A stretch of 64,000 nucleotides of DNA from Geobacteraceae bacterium (GCA_013336525.1 JAAXTM010000006.1:1-64000), one strand, 5' to 3'; counted from the first letter of the stretch, positions 9,535-18,411 are shown. Numbers and translations are program-made. The notes: a model not told the origin generated them from the sequence alone.

Positions 9535-10136
9535 CAGAGTACGAAACTACAATACTTGCGTTGTCTATAATTATTGCAGCAGCATATCTGATCGGATCTA
9601 TCCCCACCGGACTTCTGCTCGGGAAGGCGTATGGAATAGATGTCCGCAAGGAGGGGAGCGGCAATATCGGCGCCACCAACCTGTACCGGACTGTCGGGCG
9701 CAAGGTCGGCATCATTACGCTGATCGGCGACTGCCTGAAAGGGTTACTCCCGGTCGTGCTGGTCAAATTCAGCTCCCTCCCGCCTGAATTTGCCGCCTGG
9801 GTCGGACTGGCCGCTTTTTGCGGTCACGTTTTTTCTGTTTTTCTCAAATTCAAAGGGGGAAAGGGTGTCGCCACCGCGTTGGGAGTTTTTCTGGCGTTGG
9901 CACCTCTGGCCGTTGCCATTGCCATAGCGCTGTTTGCCGTATTAATGCTTTTCTGGCGTTATGTGTCACTCGGATCGATCGCAGCGGCGGCTATCATGCC
10001 GCTGGCGGTCTTTCTGTTGGGAGAGAACAGAACCGTCACAACGGTGACTTTTATTATCGCCATGATCGTCATATGGCGGCATCATGAAAATATCAAACGC
10101 CTGCTTTCCGGCAGCGAAAATAAATTTAAAGCGTAA
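9531..10136 (+). CDS. plsY: Glycerol-3-phosphate acyltransferase PlsY
   Basis: Integral membrane protein of 201 residues with about five helices. It transfers the acyl group from acyl-phosphate to glycerol-3-phosphate, the first step of phospholipid synthesis. Family motifs are visible: SIPTGLLLGK, GSGNIGATNLYR, and KGGKGVATALG. The GTG start overlaps the bamD stop (GTGA), and a strong hairpin follows the stop codon. Confidence 0.93.
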   Translation: MTEYETTILALSIIIAAAYLIGSIPTGLLLGKAYGIDVRKEGSGNIGATNLYRTVGRKVGIITLIGDCLKGLLPVVLVKFSSLPPEFAAWVGLAAFCGHVFSVFLKFKGGKGVATALGVFLALAPLAVAIAIALFAVLMLFWRYVSLGSIAAAAIMPLAVFLLGENRTVTTVTFIIAMIVIWRHHENIKRLLSGSENKFKA

Positions 10137-10172
10137 TAAGTAAAGGCGGCCATTAGGCCGCCTTTACTTATT
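10135..10172. terminator. Bidirectional terminator between plsY and the DTW gene
   Basis: A perfect 17-bp inverted repeat with an ATTA loop; the inner arms are AAAGGCGGCC/GGCCGCCTTT. It begins at the plsY stop codon and serves the convergent DTW gene as well. Confidence 0.9.
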
Positions 10173-10193
10173 GTAATATCACACCTCACACCG

Positions 10194-10700
10194 CTAATGC
10201 CCCTGAACCCCGCCACGCATAACTCCCGGCGGTCTGATAAACGCCAGAAACTGCTCATGCAGTCGCTCTGCCTCTGCAATATTACCCGACAATCGCAGTA
10301 CTTCAATGACGCATTCAGCTGTACACAAACCGAATTCCTTCTGATTTTTCCTGAGGTTGTATACTGATTTTGCTCCTGTGGCCAGACAGATACGGCGAAT
10401 ATTCTGCAGATAGGGACTTCTTTGGTGGATTTTACGGGCTTCATGCCAGGTTCCATCGATCAGGACGACCTGGCGTATTCCGGTCATGTCATCTCCAGCT
10501 TCATCATTGGATCCGGGATAGATCAGAGCAACGCCTCCTCCGGCAATTTCCTCAAGCAATTTAACCGGTGGATTCAACCTGTCCCAGCGGACCTGCTCGG
10601 CAGACTCACCCAGAACATCCAGGACAACCCGACCGGTATTGGATCTTTTGGCAAACTCTTTTTCATGTGTTAGCAGTGTGATTTTCATATCATGCACCAT
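10194..10700 (-). CDS. DTW-domain protein, tRNA-uridine aminocarboxypropyltransferase-like
   Basis: Protein of 168 residues with the DTW-family core: SNTGRVVLDVL near the N-terminus, the signature DGTWHEARK, SPYLQNI, YNLRKNQ and a C-terminal LCTAECVIEVL. Family members (TapT/TuaA) add an acp group from SAM to U47 or U20 in tRNA. This version is short: it lacks the N-terminal cysteine-rich zinc-binding segment of E. coli TapT. The start is uncertain (ATG at 10700 or 10688). It lies 6 bp downstream of the Gre-like gene. Confidence 0.8.
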   Translation of the reverse strand: MVHDMKITLLTHEKEFAKRSNTGRVVLDVLGESAEQVRWDRLNPPVKLLEEIAGGGVALIYPGSNDEAGDDMTGIRQVVLIDGTWHEARKIHQRSPYLQNIRRICLATGAKSVYNLRKNQKEFGLCTAECVIEVLRLSGNIAEAERLHEQFLAFIRPPGVMRGGVQGH

Positions 10701-10706
10701 TCGCCC

Positions 10707-11177
10707 TTAACAGATCGCAACGATGGTAAACGATACTGCTCCGGCCTTCACCTCATCACCGCACCGCAGCCCAAGCAAAGAGCGGCCCAGCGGCGAACCG
10801 GGGGTAATTACCACAACCTCCCCACCTTCATCACCAATCTTCATACCACCGGACTGTGGGCCAAGAAAAAAACGTCTCACATCCCCGCCCGCATCTGCAA
10901 GGTCAACCAGAGCCGTCAGCCGGATCGGCGTTTCATCGTCAAAATCATGGGGTGTCAGGGTACGGTAGCATTCCAGAGCGATCCTGATCTCCTGGGCGCG
11001 GTTGGCCTGTCCCTGGGCTATATAAGAAGCCTCCAGCGCAGTTGTGTCATACTTATTATCAGGCAGACATTCCGCATGGGTAGCGGCCGCATGGGACGCT
11101 CTTGACGCAGTGGAAAGCACTGTCAGGTTTGCAGAGAGGATCCTGATTATTTCTTTAATTATTAGCTCTTTGGACAT
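10707..11177 (-). CDS. GreA/GreB-family transcription factor
   Basis: Protein of 156 residues. The N-terminal half is a helical hairpin with an acidic tip (ECLPDNKYDTTALEASY), comparable to the GreA coiled coil that enters the RNA polymerase secondary channel. The C-terminal half has the Gre FKBP-like signature, including VITPGSPLGRSLLGLRCGDEV. It probably interacts with RNA polymerase, but the tip differs from GreA (DLSENAEY), so RNA-cleavage stimulation is not assured. Probably co-transcribed with the DTW gene. Confidence 0.75.
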   Translation of the reverse strand: MSKELIIKEIIRILSANLTVLSTASRASHAAATHAECLPDNKYDTTALEASYIAQGQANRAQEIRIALECYRTLTPHDFDDETPIRLTALVDLADAGGDVRRFFLGPQSGGMKIGDEGGEVVVITPGSPLGRSLLGLRCGDEVKAGAVSFTIVAIC

Positions 11178-11485
11178 GTGGGCAAAAGACTCTTTACTTC
11201 AATAAAAATGCTTTGAAAAGGATGGGCTTTCCGATAAAACACAAACGGGACTGGAAACTAGCAGAACTTTACGGGATCGTCAATCGCCCTTTGAAGGCAG
11301 AGTAGCTGAACATCAGATAATTATCGAGGATGCATAACTACCGCGAAAAAAATGGAATCATGGAGCCTCTCTTGTGTTAGGGTATCACACAATCCTGAGA
11401 GCCGAACCTGTTGAATGTTCACCAAGCTTACGGGTTACAAGGAAATGAATCAAGCGACATCAAGCTATATAGTATGGGAGGACGT
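11178..11485. other. Intergenic region without recognisable content
   Basis: About 300 bp between the divergent Gre-like gene and the small membrane protein. I see no structured RNA, repeat or clear promoter. Confidence 0.4.
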
Positions 11486-11866
11486 ATGACTGGTGAAGAA
11501 ATAGGAAAAAAAGCGGTAAAAATATTTGTATTGCTGATTGCAGTCGTGGCAGTTCTGTTTACAGGCTATGTCTTTATCGTCCTTAACTGGAGTTATTCCA
11601 AAGGCGAGAGAATCGGTTATGTCCAAAAGTTTTCAGAAAAAGGATGGCTCTGCAAAACCTGGGAAGGGGAGTTACAGATGCTGCCGGTACCGGGGGCTAT
11701 TCCGGAAAAATTCGTTTTTTCAGTGCGTGACAAGACGGTAATCGGCAAGATCAATTCCTCTATGGGCAAAAAAGTGTCACTATCCTATGAACAGCACAAA
11801 GGTATCCCCACTAACTGTTTTGGTGAATCGGAATACTTTGCCGCTGATGCCAAGGTGCTGGAATAG
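11486..11866 (+). CDS. Small membrane-anchored protein of unknown function
   Basis: Protein of 126 residues with one N-terminal membrane helix (about 12-34) and an extracytoplasmic domain that begins YSKGERIGYVQKFSEKGWL and contains CKTWEGELQML. Similar proteins occur in many proteobacteria and are sometimes mislabelled 6-phosphogluconate dehydrogenase; the sequence shows no such enzyme. The ATG at 11486 follows GGGAGG, so the upstream in-frame extension is rejected. Confidence 0.7.
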   Translation: MTGEEIGKKAVKIFVLLIAVVAVLFTGYVFIVLNWSYSKGERIGYVQKFSEKGWLCKTWEGELQMLPVPGAIPEKFVFSVRDKTVIGKINSSMGKKVSLSYEQHKGIPTNCFGESEYFAADAKVLE

Positions 11867-11936
11867 AGTAGGGAAACCCTTGACCGGCAACATATAAAAT
11901 CTATCGGGATTTCGGTCCGACTCCAGAGGATTATCA

Positions 11937-12926
11937 ATGCAGAGACACACCACTATCAGTTATCTGCTGGCTGTCACCGCAGTTTTCATCGTTCTGCGGT
12001 TTCATCTGTTACCGGCGGTATTCGCCGGACTGGCCGTGTATGTGCTGACACTGAAGCTCGCCTTCCATCTCCCCAAAAACATGAACCGGGTGGCACATAA
12101 GGTGGCCCTGGCGGTCGTTGTGTTCTGCGTCATAACCTGCCTGACAAGTGCGGGTGCCGCCATCTGGTCATTCATAGGCAGCAGCCACGGCATCGCCGCC
12201 CTGATGACGACAGTTGTTGACACACTCGGAAAACTGCGCGGCACCCTGCCTGATTCGGTTACCGAGGTCCTGCCAACGACAATTGAGGGGCTGCGCCAGC
12301 AGCTTGTTGAAATGCTGGGTGATCATGTTCAGAAGATATCGGTTGTCGGCATGGAAGGGATAAAGGTATTTGCCCATATTCTGCTCGGCATGGTCGTCGG
12401 CGGAATGGCGGCCGTGCACCATTTCAAGGAGCATGACACGGCACCGCCATTTATTGGCGCGATGCGTTCCCGGTTACGAAACCTTACCTTGTCCTTCGAT
12501 AAGGTGGTTTTTGCGCAGGTAAAGATATCCGCCCTCAATACCGTGCTGACCGCAATTTATCTGCTGATCGCACTGCCGCTCTTCGGTGTAAATCTTCCTA
12601 TGGCATCACTTTTGGTGCTGCTGACGTTTGCGGTCGGTATGCTTCCGGTAGTTGGAAACCTCTTATCAAACACCCTGATCGTCGTAATCAGCCTTGGCGT
12701 CTCTGCCGGGATTGGTGTTGCGTCACTGCTGTTTCTGGTGTTGATCCATAAGGCAGAGTATTTCATGAACGCGAGGATAGTCGGCCATGAAGTGCAGGCA
12801 ACAGCATGGGAGCTGCTAAGCGCCATGCTGCTGCTGGAGACGGTCTTCGGTGTTGCCGGACTGGTGGCGGCGCCGGTTGTGTATGCGTGGCTCAAGGCCG
12901 AAGTCAAGGAGCAGGGATTAATCTGA
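11937..12926 (+). CDS. AI-2E-family (PerM-like) permease
   Basis: Integral membrane protein of 329 residues with about seven helices arranged as in the AI-2E transporter/DUF20 family, including the conserved C-terminal block GVNLPMASLLVLLTFAVG and MLPVVGN. Family members export autoinducer-2 or act as ion antiporters; the substrate here cannot be told. The start has AGAGG seven bases upstream. It converges on the ABC transporter genes. Confidence 0.8.
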   Translation: MQRHTTISYLLAVTAVFIVLRFHLLPAVFAGLAVYVLTLKLAFHLPKNMNRVAHKVALAVVVFCVITCLTSAGAAIWSFIGSSHGIAALMTTVVDTLGKLRGTLPDSVTEVLPTTIEGLRQQLVEMLGDHVQKISVVGMEGIKVFAHILLGMVVGGMAAVHHFKEHDTAPPFIGAMRSRLRNLTLSFDKVVFAQVKISALNTVLTAIYLLIALPLFGVNLPMASLLVLLTFAVGMLPVVGNLLSNTLIVVISLGVSAGIGVASLLFLVLIHKAEYFMNARIVGHEVQATAWELLSAMLLLETVFGVAGLVAAPVVYAWLKAEVKEQGLI

Positions 12927-12994
12927 TAGTTTCAAGAAGTTTTTTCCACCAGCCCTGCTACTTGACGACAGCTGCTCATAATATCGGAGTTTTT

Positions 12995-13666
12995 TCAGCC
13001 AGCAATCTGCCCGTCCTTCACCCGGATAATCCGTTCTGCCCTCTTTGCCACCTCGTCGCTGTGAGTGACGATAACCACCGTTTTCCCCTGACGGTGCAGC
13101 GCCTGAAGCAGATCCAGCACTTCCGCCTCAGCCGTTGAATCCAGATTCCCGGTTGGTTCGTCCATAAGCAGGATATCGGGATCGTTGGCCAACGCCCGGG
13201 CAATGGCCACCCGCTGCTGCTGTCCACCTGAGAGCTGCCCCGGCTTGGAGCCGGCTTTCTCCGCCAATCCTACCACCGCCAGCAACTCCTCCGCCCGAAC
13301 CCGCTGTTTACTCTCAGGAATACCCGCCAGCATCATGGCAATTTCAATATTTTCGATTGCAGTCAATCCCTGCAGAAGATTGAAAAATTGAAACACAAAG
13401 CCGACCCGCTTGCCCCGCAGGGTGGCCAGTTCACTGTTGGTAATCCGGCTTATCTCGTTGTCGCCGATATAAACCTTGCCGCCGCTTGGGCGGTCAAGAC
13501 CGCCGATCAGATGCATGAGCGTGCTTTTGCCATGTCCGGACGGGCCAACGATGCAGGTGAACGACCCTTGAGGAATCTCCAGGGAGACGTCTTTTAGGGC
13601 GGTGGTGGTGATTTCGCCAATAGTATATGATTTGGCGGCATGCTCCGTACGGATGATATTATTCAT
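12995..13666 (-). CDS. ABC transporter ATP-binding protein (MacB/LolD type)
   Basis: ATPase of 223 residues: Walker [10 protein letters not shown], signature [15 protein letters not shown], Walker [13 protein letters not shown], and the switch His in [10 protein letters not shown]. The preferred start at 13666 overlaps the permease stop by 8 bp (ATGAATAA), showing translational coupling; the longer open frame upstream lies within the permease gene. It powers the FtsX-like permease encoded just before it. Confidence 0.9.
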   Translation of the reverse strand: MNNIIRTEHAAKSYTIGEITTTALKDVSLEIPQGSFTCIVGPSGHGKSTLMHLIGGLDRPSGGKVYIGDNEISRITNSELATLRGKRVGFVFQFFNLLQGLTAIENIEIAMMLAGIPESKQRVRAEELLAVVGLAEKAGSKPGQLSGGQQQRVAIARALANDPDILLMDEPTGNLDSTAEAEVLDLLQALHRQGKTVVIVTHSDEVAKRAERIIRVKDGQIAG

Positions 13667-14822
13667 AGCTGATTGCCTCCACCGGCGACAGACGCGCCGC
13701 CCGCCAGGCCGGGTAAAGTCCGGCAAGTACTGCAATGATTGTTGAAAACAGTATTGATGCAGCTATGATCTTCGGATCAAGCAGCGAGCCGCTGCCGGAA
13801 CCTTTGACCATGGTGGTGAAGGCGTTTTGGGTTATGTATGGTGCTGCAACAGAAGCAGCCAAAAGGCCGGTAATTACCCCGCTTACTCCGCCGATAGCCC
13901 CGTATATTCCAGACTCCAGCATGAACAGTCCGAAGATCATTCGCTGGCTCGCACCAAGTGCCTGAAGAATGCCTATTTCACGTTTCCGTTCATAGGCTGC
14001 AGCCATCATCGTGTTGACGATGCCAAAAGCGGCTGCCAGTACCGCTACTGCAGCGATAAGCTGCAAGGTAATGTTGACTGTGCCGACGATACCCAGCACC
14101 GACTTGAGCATCTGCTTGTCGGAGACCACCCCCAATCCTGTTGCTACACGGATCTGTTCGATATACCCCTCTGACTGTTCAAGATTTTCGGTTCGGATTG
14201 CTGCATAGGAAACCTTGTCAGAGGATTTAAACAGCCGCTGGGCAACCGGCAGCGACAGGAATAGAGTGGCATCGTCACGCCCGCCGGTTTCGCCGAGGAT
14301 ACCGAGAACCGTGAGGTTTTCACCACGGACAGTAACGCTTTCACCCGGCTTGAGGTTGAACTGGCTGGCCACCATTGCGCCGATAACTGCGCCGACTTGT
14401 TCGGCAGAGTTAAAGTAGGCACCCTGGCTGACACTCCAGCGTTTAAAAGCCAATGTCGCGGCCGGCTCGATCCCGCTGACCGTAACCGGCTTGTTGTTGA
14501 TGGCGGTCTGCTGAGCCAGAAATGGAACTACAGTCAACCCTTTGATGGCCCGGATACTGGCTATCTCCGCAGCTGAAATATTGGTCGGCATCTGGTCGCC
14601 GGTCAGAATCGAAAGCTGTTCGTAGCCGCACGATCCTTTTGGAATCACCAGCAGGTTGGCACCAAGCGCAGCCGTCTCACGATGAATTTCGCGTTTGAGA
14701 TTTCCACCCATAGCCATGAAAGTAACGAAAGAGGCTATGCCGATGGTTATCCCGAGTAGCGTGAAGACAAACCGCCCCTTGCGGCGCGTTATATTTTTGA
14801 AGACCAGCTTGACCGGTGTCAT
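13659..14822 (-). CDS. MacB/FtsX-family ABC permease
   Basis: Protein of 387 residues with the MacB layout: one N-terminal helix (after NITRRKGRFVFTLLGI), a large periplasmic domain (about 45-255) and three C-terminal helices forming the FtsX domain, ending [17 protein letters not shown]. Such mechanotransmission systems move lipoproteins, peptides or drugs or drive periplasmic processes; the cargo is unknown. Coupled to the ATPase gene and directly adjacent to the CcmE-like gene (TAAATG junction). Confidence 0.88.
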   Translation of the reverse strand: MTPVKLVFKNITRRKGRFVFTLLGITIGIASFVTFMAMGGNLKREIHRETAALGANLLVIPKGSCGYEQLSILTGDQMPTNISAAEIASIRAIKGLTVVPFLAQQTAINNKPVTVSGIEPAATLAFKRWSVSQGAYFNSAEQVGAVIGAMVASQFNLKPGESVTVRGENLTVLGILGETGGRDDATLFLSLPVAQRLFKSSDKVSYAAIRTENLEQSEGYIEQIRVATGLGVVSDKQMLKSVLGIVGTVNITLQLIAAVAVLAAAFGIVNTMMAAAYERKREIGILQALGASQRMIFGLFMLESGIYGAIGGVSGVITGLLAASVAAPYITQNAFTTMVKGSGSGSLLDPKIIAASILFSTIIAVLAGLYPAWRAARLSPVEAISYE

Positions 14823-15209
14823 TTAGCCCCCGATCTTGTGGTTTCGTACCACCTTGACGTTTGCGGCAGAAAACAGGAAACCACCCGGCATCTTTATTAA
14901 ACTGCCGGTGACCCTTAGCTCATCACCCAATTTCGGCATGACACCCTGATGTTTGACCGGCAGATAGAGCTTGTTGCAGTTGGGGGTTGTGCATTGAAGC
15001 TCTTTCAGGTCAAACATGCCGAACACGCTTGGATCCTTGGGAGACGTCCCACCCATGATGCCTGCGACCGTTATCGTACCGCTATAGGCAGAAGGGTCAG
15101 AACCAACCTGATTTACCTGAAGTGCATTGGCGTCCCCCCTGAAGAAAAGTACATATGACATGGCGATGCCGACCGCAATGGCGACGGCGATAATGATATT
15201 TTTTTTCAT
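14823..15209 (-). CDS. CcmE/OB-fold-like periplasmic protein
   Basis: Protein of 128 residues with one N-terminal membrane helix and a periplasmic beta-rich domain (GTITVAGIMGG, then VFGMFDLKEL, LPVKHQGVMPKLGDELRVTG) that resembles the CcmE OB fold. The CcmE heme-binding histidine motif is not seen, although two cysteines (CTTPNC) could bind a metal. The stop abuts the permease start, so the three genes form one unit; it may be a periplasmic partner of the MacB-like pump. Confidence 0.7.
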   Translation of the reverse strand: MKKNIIIAVAIAVGIAMSYVLFFRGDANALQVNQVGSDPSAYSGTITVAGIMGGTSPKDPSVFGMFDLKELQCTTPNCNKLYLPVKHQGVMPKLGDELRVTGSLIKMPGGFLFSAANVKVVRNHKIGG

Positions 15210-15303
15210 TGTTTCTCCTGTATTATGAATGAATTAGCGCTGCCGCGTAGATACACACGACATGACATCGTAATGGATATTTTAGATAATCAGAGTGCTT
15301 CCG

Positions 15304-15636
15304 TCAGGATAATTCGGGGGGGTAATCTATGGCCTTGAAATATTCAATAGGGGGTGTTTTGACAAGAGTGTTGAATGATGAAGTGGCGTGAAAATTATTA
15401 TTAGCTGGTTGGCGTGAATATAGGGGCATAACAAAGGCAAGACAGAAAATACATTGGCAGTCGGGATCTGAGCAGGGGACTTCAAGCGGCGAGTCCGACC
15501 TCTCAGTATCGGCTACGCAACAAGGGGAGGCGGCTTCTTCCTGAAGAAGCAACTCGACTGTCGCGCCGGCGCCGTTTGTCAGCGCAAGCGAAATAACGAG
15601 CAGTATGAGCGCAAAAAGATTTCTATACTGGATCAT
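15304..15636 (-). CDS. Small secreted cysteine-rich protein
   Basis: Protein of 110 residues with a signal peptide (LFALILLVISLALTNGAGA), a cysteine-rich middle (SPCCVAD, CSDPDCQCIFC) and a proline-containing tail (DYPPELS). The layout resembles the products at 18058 and 28861 in this window. The ATG at 15636 coincides with the predicted transcription start of a good sigma-70 promoter, so the mRNA may be leaderless. Similar small proteins accompany heavy-metal efflux genes in related bacteria; a metal or redox role is only a guess. Confidence 0.55.
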   Translation of the reverse strand: MIQYRNLFALILLVISLALTNGAGATVELLLQEEAASPCCVADTERSDSPLEVPCSDPDCQCIFCLAFVMPLYSRQPANNNFHATSSFNTLVKTPPIEYFKAIDYPPELS

Positions 15637-15642
15637 TGTTCG

Positions 15643-15672
15643 ATCATACTTAAATTGGTTCTGTCGTGTCAA
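15643..15672 (-). promoter_or_regulatory. Sigma-70 promoter of the 15304 gene
   Basis: Read on the minus strand, TTGACA (15667-15672) and TATGAT (15643-15648) are separated by 18 bp. The expected start of transcription is at about 15636, the A of the proposed start codon. Confidence 0.65.
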
Positions 15673-15730
15673 GATTCTTGACTGACTGCTGCAGAATGCG
15701 AGCGTTATCCGAGCTGCTTACAACAGCTGG

Positions 15731-15763
15731 TGCGCAGACACCCTTTGCCAAGGTGCCTGCGCA
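15731..15763 (-). terminator. Hairpin at the end of the long minus-strand run
   Basis: TGCGCAG and CACC pair with GGTG and CTGCGCA around a short loop, giving a strong imperfect stem. There is no U-tract, so it may be a 3'-end stabiliser or weak terminator after the Tim44-like gene. Confidence 0.45.
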
Positions 15764-15803
15764 GCCGGTACAAATACCACTAAACCACTATTATTTCTTG
15801 TTG

Positions 15804-16754
15804 TTATTTCTGGCCGATACCCGACAGTAGCCACGGATTGTTGCCGACCGGCCTGGTAAATGTCCAGAATTCCTCAAATTTAACCGGCTCGCTCTTGCTG
15901 CCTGACACGACCGTTCCGCTCAGCTCATCGGTCGTATAGTCAAGCAGGTTTGCATAGATAGAAGCGGTGATATAATCCTGACCGGTCTCCTGCCACACCT
16001 CCGCTATCTCAACATTCCTGACGGCAATATTTTCCAGCCTGTTGATCTGTTTATCTCTCAGCAACAGGTCCAGGTCCGTCTGGAATATCCGCTTCATCTC
16101 ATCGGTCAGAATACCCGAGACCGGCGACAGGTCGCGATTCATCCAGGCCCCCTGAATTTTGAAGAAGTTGTCCATTACCAGGTCATTGAAACGGCTTTCA
16201 TCAAAGGAGTGATCCATTTGACGGATGTGGGCTAGACCTGTCTCGACATCATCGGTTACCGGTTCTACATACTGCGGCACACCGGAAATGGGAATAACCG
16301 CTCCGCGCTGATATGCTCCCTGTCCGTAAGCGGCAGTTTCACTTTCAGCCCGCTTTTTCTTGATATAACGGTAGATGAGATAGCCGCCGCCAGCCAGTAA
16401 AATTATGCCGAACAGGCCGATGCCTCCGCCGCCCGCGCCGCCGGTCGCACCTGCACCTGCTCCGGCAAAACTGCTGAACAGCATGCTTCCCAGCATACCA
16501 CCTGCTATCCCGCCGGCCATACTCCGCATAAAACCGCCACCGGGCTGTTGCATCTGGCCTGGCGCCGGCGCGGCCTGCTGCCGTGGCTGGCTGGACTGCG
16601 GGGACGAGCTTGCGGGCCTGGAATAGCTGCGTGAGCCGCCGCCGGAAGAGCGGCTGCCTCCCGCCCGGGCGTGGGCATTCAGCTCCAGCACGGTGATGCT
16701 TACAAACAGTACTGCCGCCATTATTGTTACTACTTTGACTACGTATTTTTTCAT
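15804..16754 (-). CDS. Tim44-like domain membrane protein
   Basis: Protein of 316 residues: an N-terminal signal/anchor, a low-complexity Gly/Ser/Pro/Gln-rich region (about 30-85), Gly-rich helices (FMRSMAGGIAGGMLGSMLF and GLFGIILLAGGGYLIYRYIKK), and a C-terminal Tim44-like domain (about 165-316, e.g. FNDLVMDNFFKIQGAWMNRD and EFWTFTRP). The ATG at 16754 has AAGGAG five bases upstream. A shorter relative without the Tim44-like domain lies at 23809. The function in bacteria is unknown. Confidence 0.82.
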   Translation of the reverse strand: MKKYVVKVVTIMAAVLFVSITVLELNAHARAGGSRSSGGGSRSYSRPASSSPQSSQPRQQAAPAPGQMQQPGGGFMRSMAGGIAGGMLGSMLFSSFAGAGAGATGGAGGGGIGLFGIILLAGGGYLIYRYIKKKRAESETAAYGQGAYQRGAVIPISGVPQYVEPVTDDVETGLAHIRQMDHSFDESRFNDLVMDNFFKIQGAWMNRDLSPVSGILTDEMKRIFQTDLDLLLRDKQINRLENIAVRNVEIAEVWQETGQDYITASIYANLLDYTTDELSGTVVSGSKSEPVKFEEFWTFTRPVGNNPWLLSGIGQK

Positions 16755-16809
16755 TTTAACTCCTTGAGGTTTTTCTGAGTGCCAAGGCAGGAATTGACGT
16801 AATATCCCG

Positions 16810-17442
16810 TCATCCGAGCGGTTCGAAACCTGCCGTTTCGGGGGCATAACTGTACAGCTGTCCGATGCTTATATCAAAATACCAGCCATGCAGAAGTAAG
16901 GAACCTGACTCAACACGTTCGCTGATCCAGGGGAAGGTGAGCAGATTTTCCAGCGATACCAGAATCGCCGCCTGTTCGCAGGCCCGGCTCTGCGTGGCCG
17001 GATCCTTGTCCGGCAGTTCCAGCAGTACCTGCTGCCTGGCCCTTTCGGCGATATTCACCCAGGGGCCGATAAACTCGGCTGGACGGCCATTGGAAATACC
17101 GTGCATAAGGGCGCCGATGCCGCCGCACCCGGAGTGCCCAAGGATGATGATGCGCTCGACCTCCAGATGGCAGACCGCATATTCCAGGGCGGCACTGACC
17201 CCGTGATGTTGGTTGTCGTACTCGCACGGGGGCACAAGGTTGGCCACATTGCGCACCACGAACAGTTCACCCGGGGCACAGCCGGTGAGTATGGCCGGGT
17301 CAACACGCGAATCACTGCAGCCGATAACCAGAACTTTCGGGTTTTGTCCCTGCTGCAGGGCGGCAAAGCGCTGTTCATGCGGATCGAAATAGTGCTGTCG
17401 AAACCGATTGAAGCCGGCTATAAAATGGGCGATATCCTTCAT
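16810..17442 (-). CDS. can: Beta-class carbonic anhydrase
   Basis: Enzyme of 210 residues interconverting CO2 and bicarbonate. Zinc ligands are visible as the Cys of IGCSDSRVDP and the His and Cys of GHSGCGGIGALM; the Asp-Arg dyad is in CSDSR. VRNVANLVPP is also typical. The ATG overlaps the purE stop by 4 bp, so both are translated together, consistent with CO2/bicarbonate use around the PurE carboxyaminoimidazole step, though that link is inference. Confidence 0.93.
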   Translation of the reverse strand: MKDIAHFIAGFNRFRQHYFDPHEQRFAALQQGQNPKVLVIGCSDSRVDPAILTGCAPGELFVVRNVANLVPPCEYDNQHHGVSAALEYAVCHLEVERIIILGHSGCGGIGALMHGISNGRPAEFIGPWVNIAERARQQVLLELPDKDPATQSRACEQAAILVSLENLLTFPWISERVESGSLLLHGWYFDISIGQLYSYAPETAGFEPLG

Positions 17443-17945
17443 TGTTCTTTTTTGAGCTGTTTTTGCAGAGATTCAGACTTGGCCAGAAGACTCTTCCGGG
17501 TTTTCTGTCGGAAATCTTCCAATCTTTGCGCAATTTCCGGGTGTTTAATGGAGAGTATTGAACAGGCCAGGTAGGCTGCATTCTTGGAACCATCCACTGC
17601 AACGGTGGCCACTGGAATGCCGGGCGGCATCTGTACCGTGGAATAGAGGGCGTCAACCCCGCCTATTGCTCCTGAAGCGAGCGGCACACCGATAACCGGC
17701 AAGGTAGTGTGGGAAGCGATCACTCCTGCCAGATGGGCCGCCATACCGGCACCGGCAATCAGCACCTCGATGCCACGCTCCCTGGCGGAGCGGGCATATT
17801 CGGCGGTCTTGTCCGGCAGCCGGTGCGCGGAGCAGATATCCATCTCGCAGGCAACTCCCATTTCTTTCAACACTTCCGCCGCTTTGCGCATCACCGGCAA
17901 ATCACTGTCACTTCCCATTAAAATACCAACCAGAGGTTTTTTCAT
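17439..17945 (-). CDS. purE: N5-carboxyaminoimidazole ribonucleotide mutase PurE
   Basis: Protein of 168 residues in de novo purine synthesis. Motifs: GILMGSDSDLPVM, CSAHRLPD (usually SAHRTP), and GAGMAAHLAGVIASHTTLPV. The ATG at 17945 has AGGAG five bases upstream. No purK is seen nearby, so it must be encoded elsewhere if this is a class I enzyme. Confidence 0.93.
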   Translation of the reverse strand: MKKPLVGILMGSDSDLPVMRKAAEVLKEMGVACEMDICSAHRLPDKTAEYARSARERGIEVLIAGAGMAAHLAGVIASHTTLPVIGVPLASGAIGGVDALYSTVQMPPGIPVATVAVDGSKNAAYLACSILSIKHPEIAQRLEDFRQKTRKSLLAKSESLQKQLKKEQ

Positions 17946-18057
17946 ATCATCTCCTTTTATAATTGTTGTTGTGTTGCCCACAAACACGCAGGCCAAGGCA
18001 AACGTGCCGAATAGAGGGACAAGGGTGAGGCGCTTTTATGCAACGGCCTTTAAAGTT

Positions 18058-18402
18058 TTAGCGTTCCGGGGGGACAAAAATAGCGAGATATACCGTGGGA
18101 ATCTGGTTGTGGGAATCAGGATATACTAGTTGCTTTACGGAAGAATTTACTTTCACATCACAGGCAAACGGAGGCTCCGTGGCTTCCTGACCGCATTCCT
18201 CGCTGTCGCAACAGTCGCCGGCGTTATTGCCCGGACATTGGTCCGGCTGTTGTCCGGAATTATTCACACGACCGTCGGCTGCCACCATCTGACAGGCGCA
18301 GGTATCCTGCGCTGCAGCTGAAGCAACAGAGTGAAGCGGCACCAAAAGCACCGCAACAACAAGTAAAAAGGCCATAAGCCGTTTATGAATAAACAGGGGC
18401 AT
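18058..18402 (-). CDS. Small secreted cysteine-rich protein with FVPP tail
   Basis: Protein of 114 residues with a signal peptide (MAFLLVVAVLLVPLHSVASA), then a cysteine-rich segment (DTCACQM, QCPGNNAGDCCDSEECG) and a tail ending IFVPPER. The product at 28861 has the same order of parts and a PIFVPPQNLA tail. It starts 9 bp after the UPF0016 stop, so it belongs to the manganese-linked run. Cysteine content suggests metal binding or disulfides; the function is unknown. Confidence 0.6.
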   Translation of the reverse strand: MPLFIHKRLMAFLLVVAVLLVPLHSVASAAAQDTCACQMVAADGRVNNSGQQPDQCPGNNAGDCCDSEECGQEATEPPFACDVKVNSSVKQLVYPDSHNQIPTVYLAIFVPPER

Positions 18403-18411
18403 AATAATTAG

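Noticed and set aside
11225-11260. GGGCTTTCCG motif suggesting another GEMM riboswitch
   Set aside because: The other aptamer parts (GNRA stem, AAACC, second stem) are absent.
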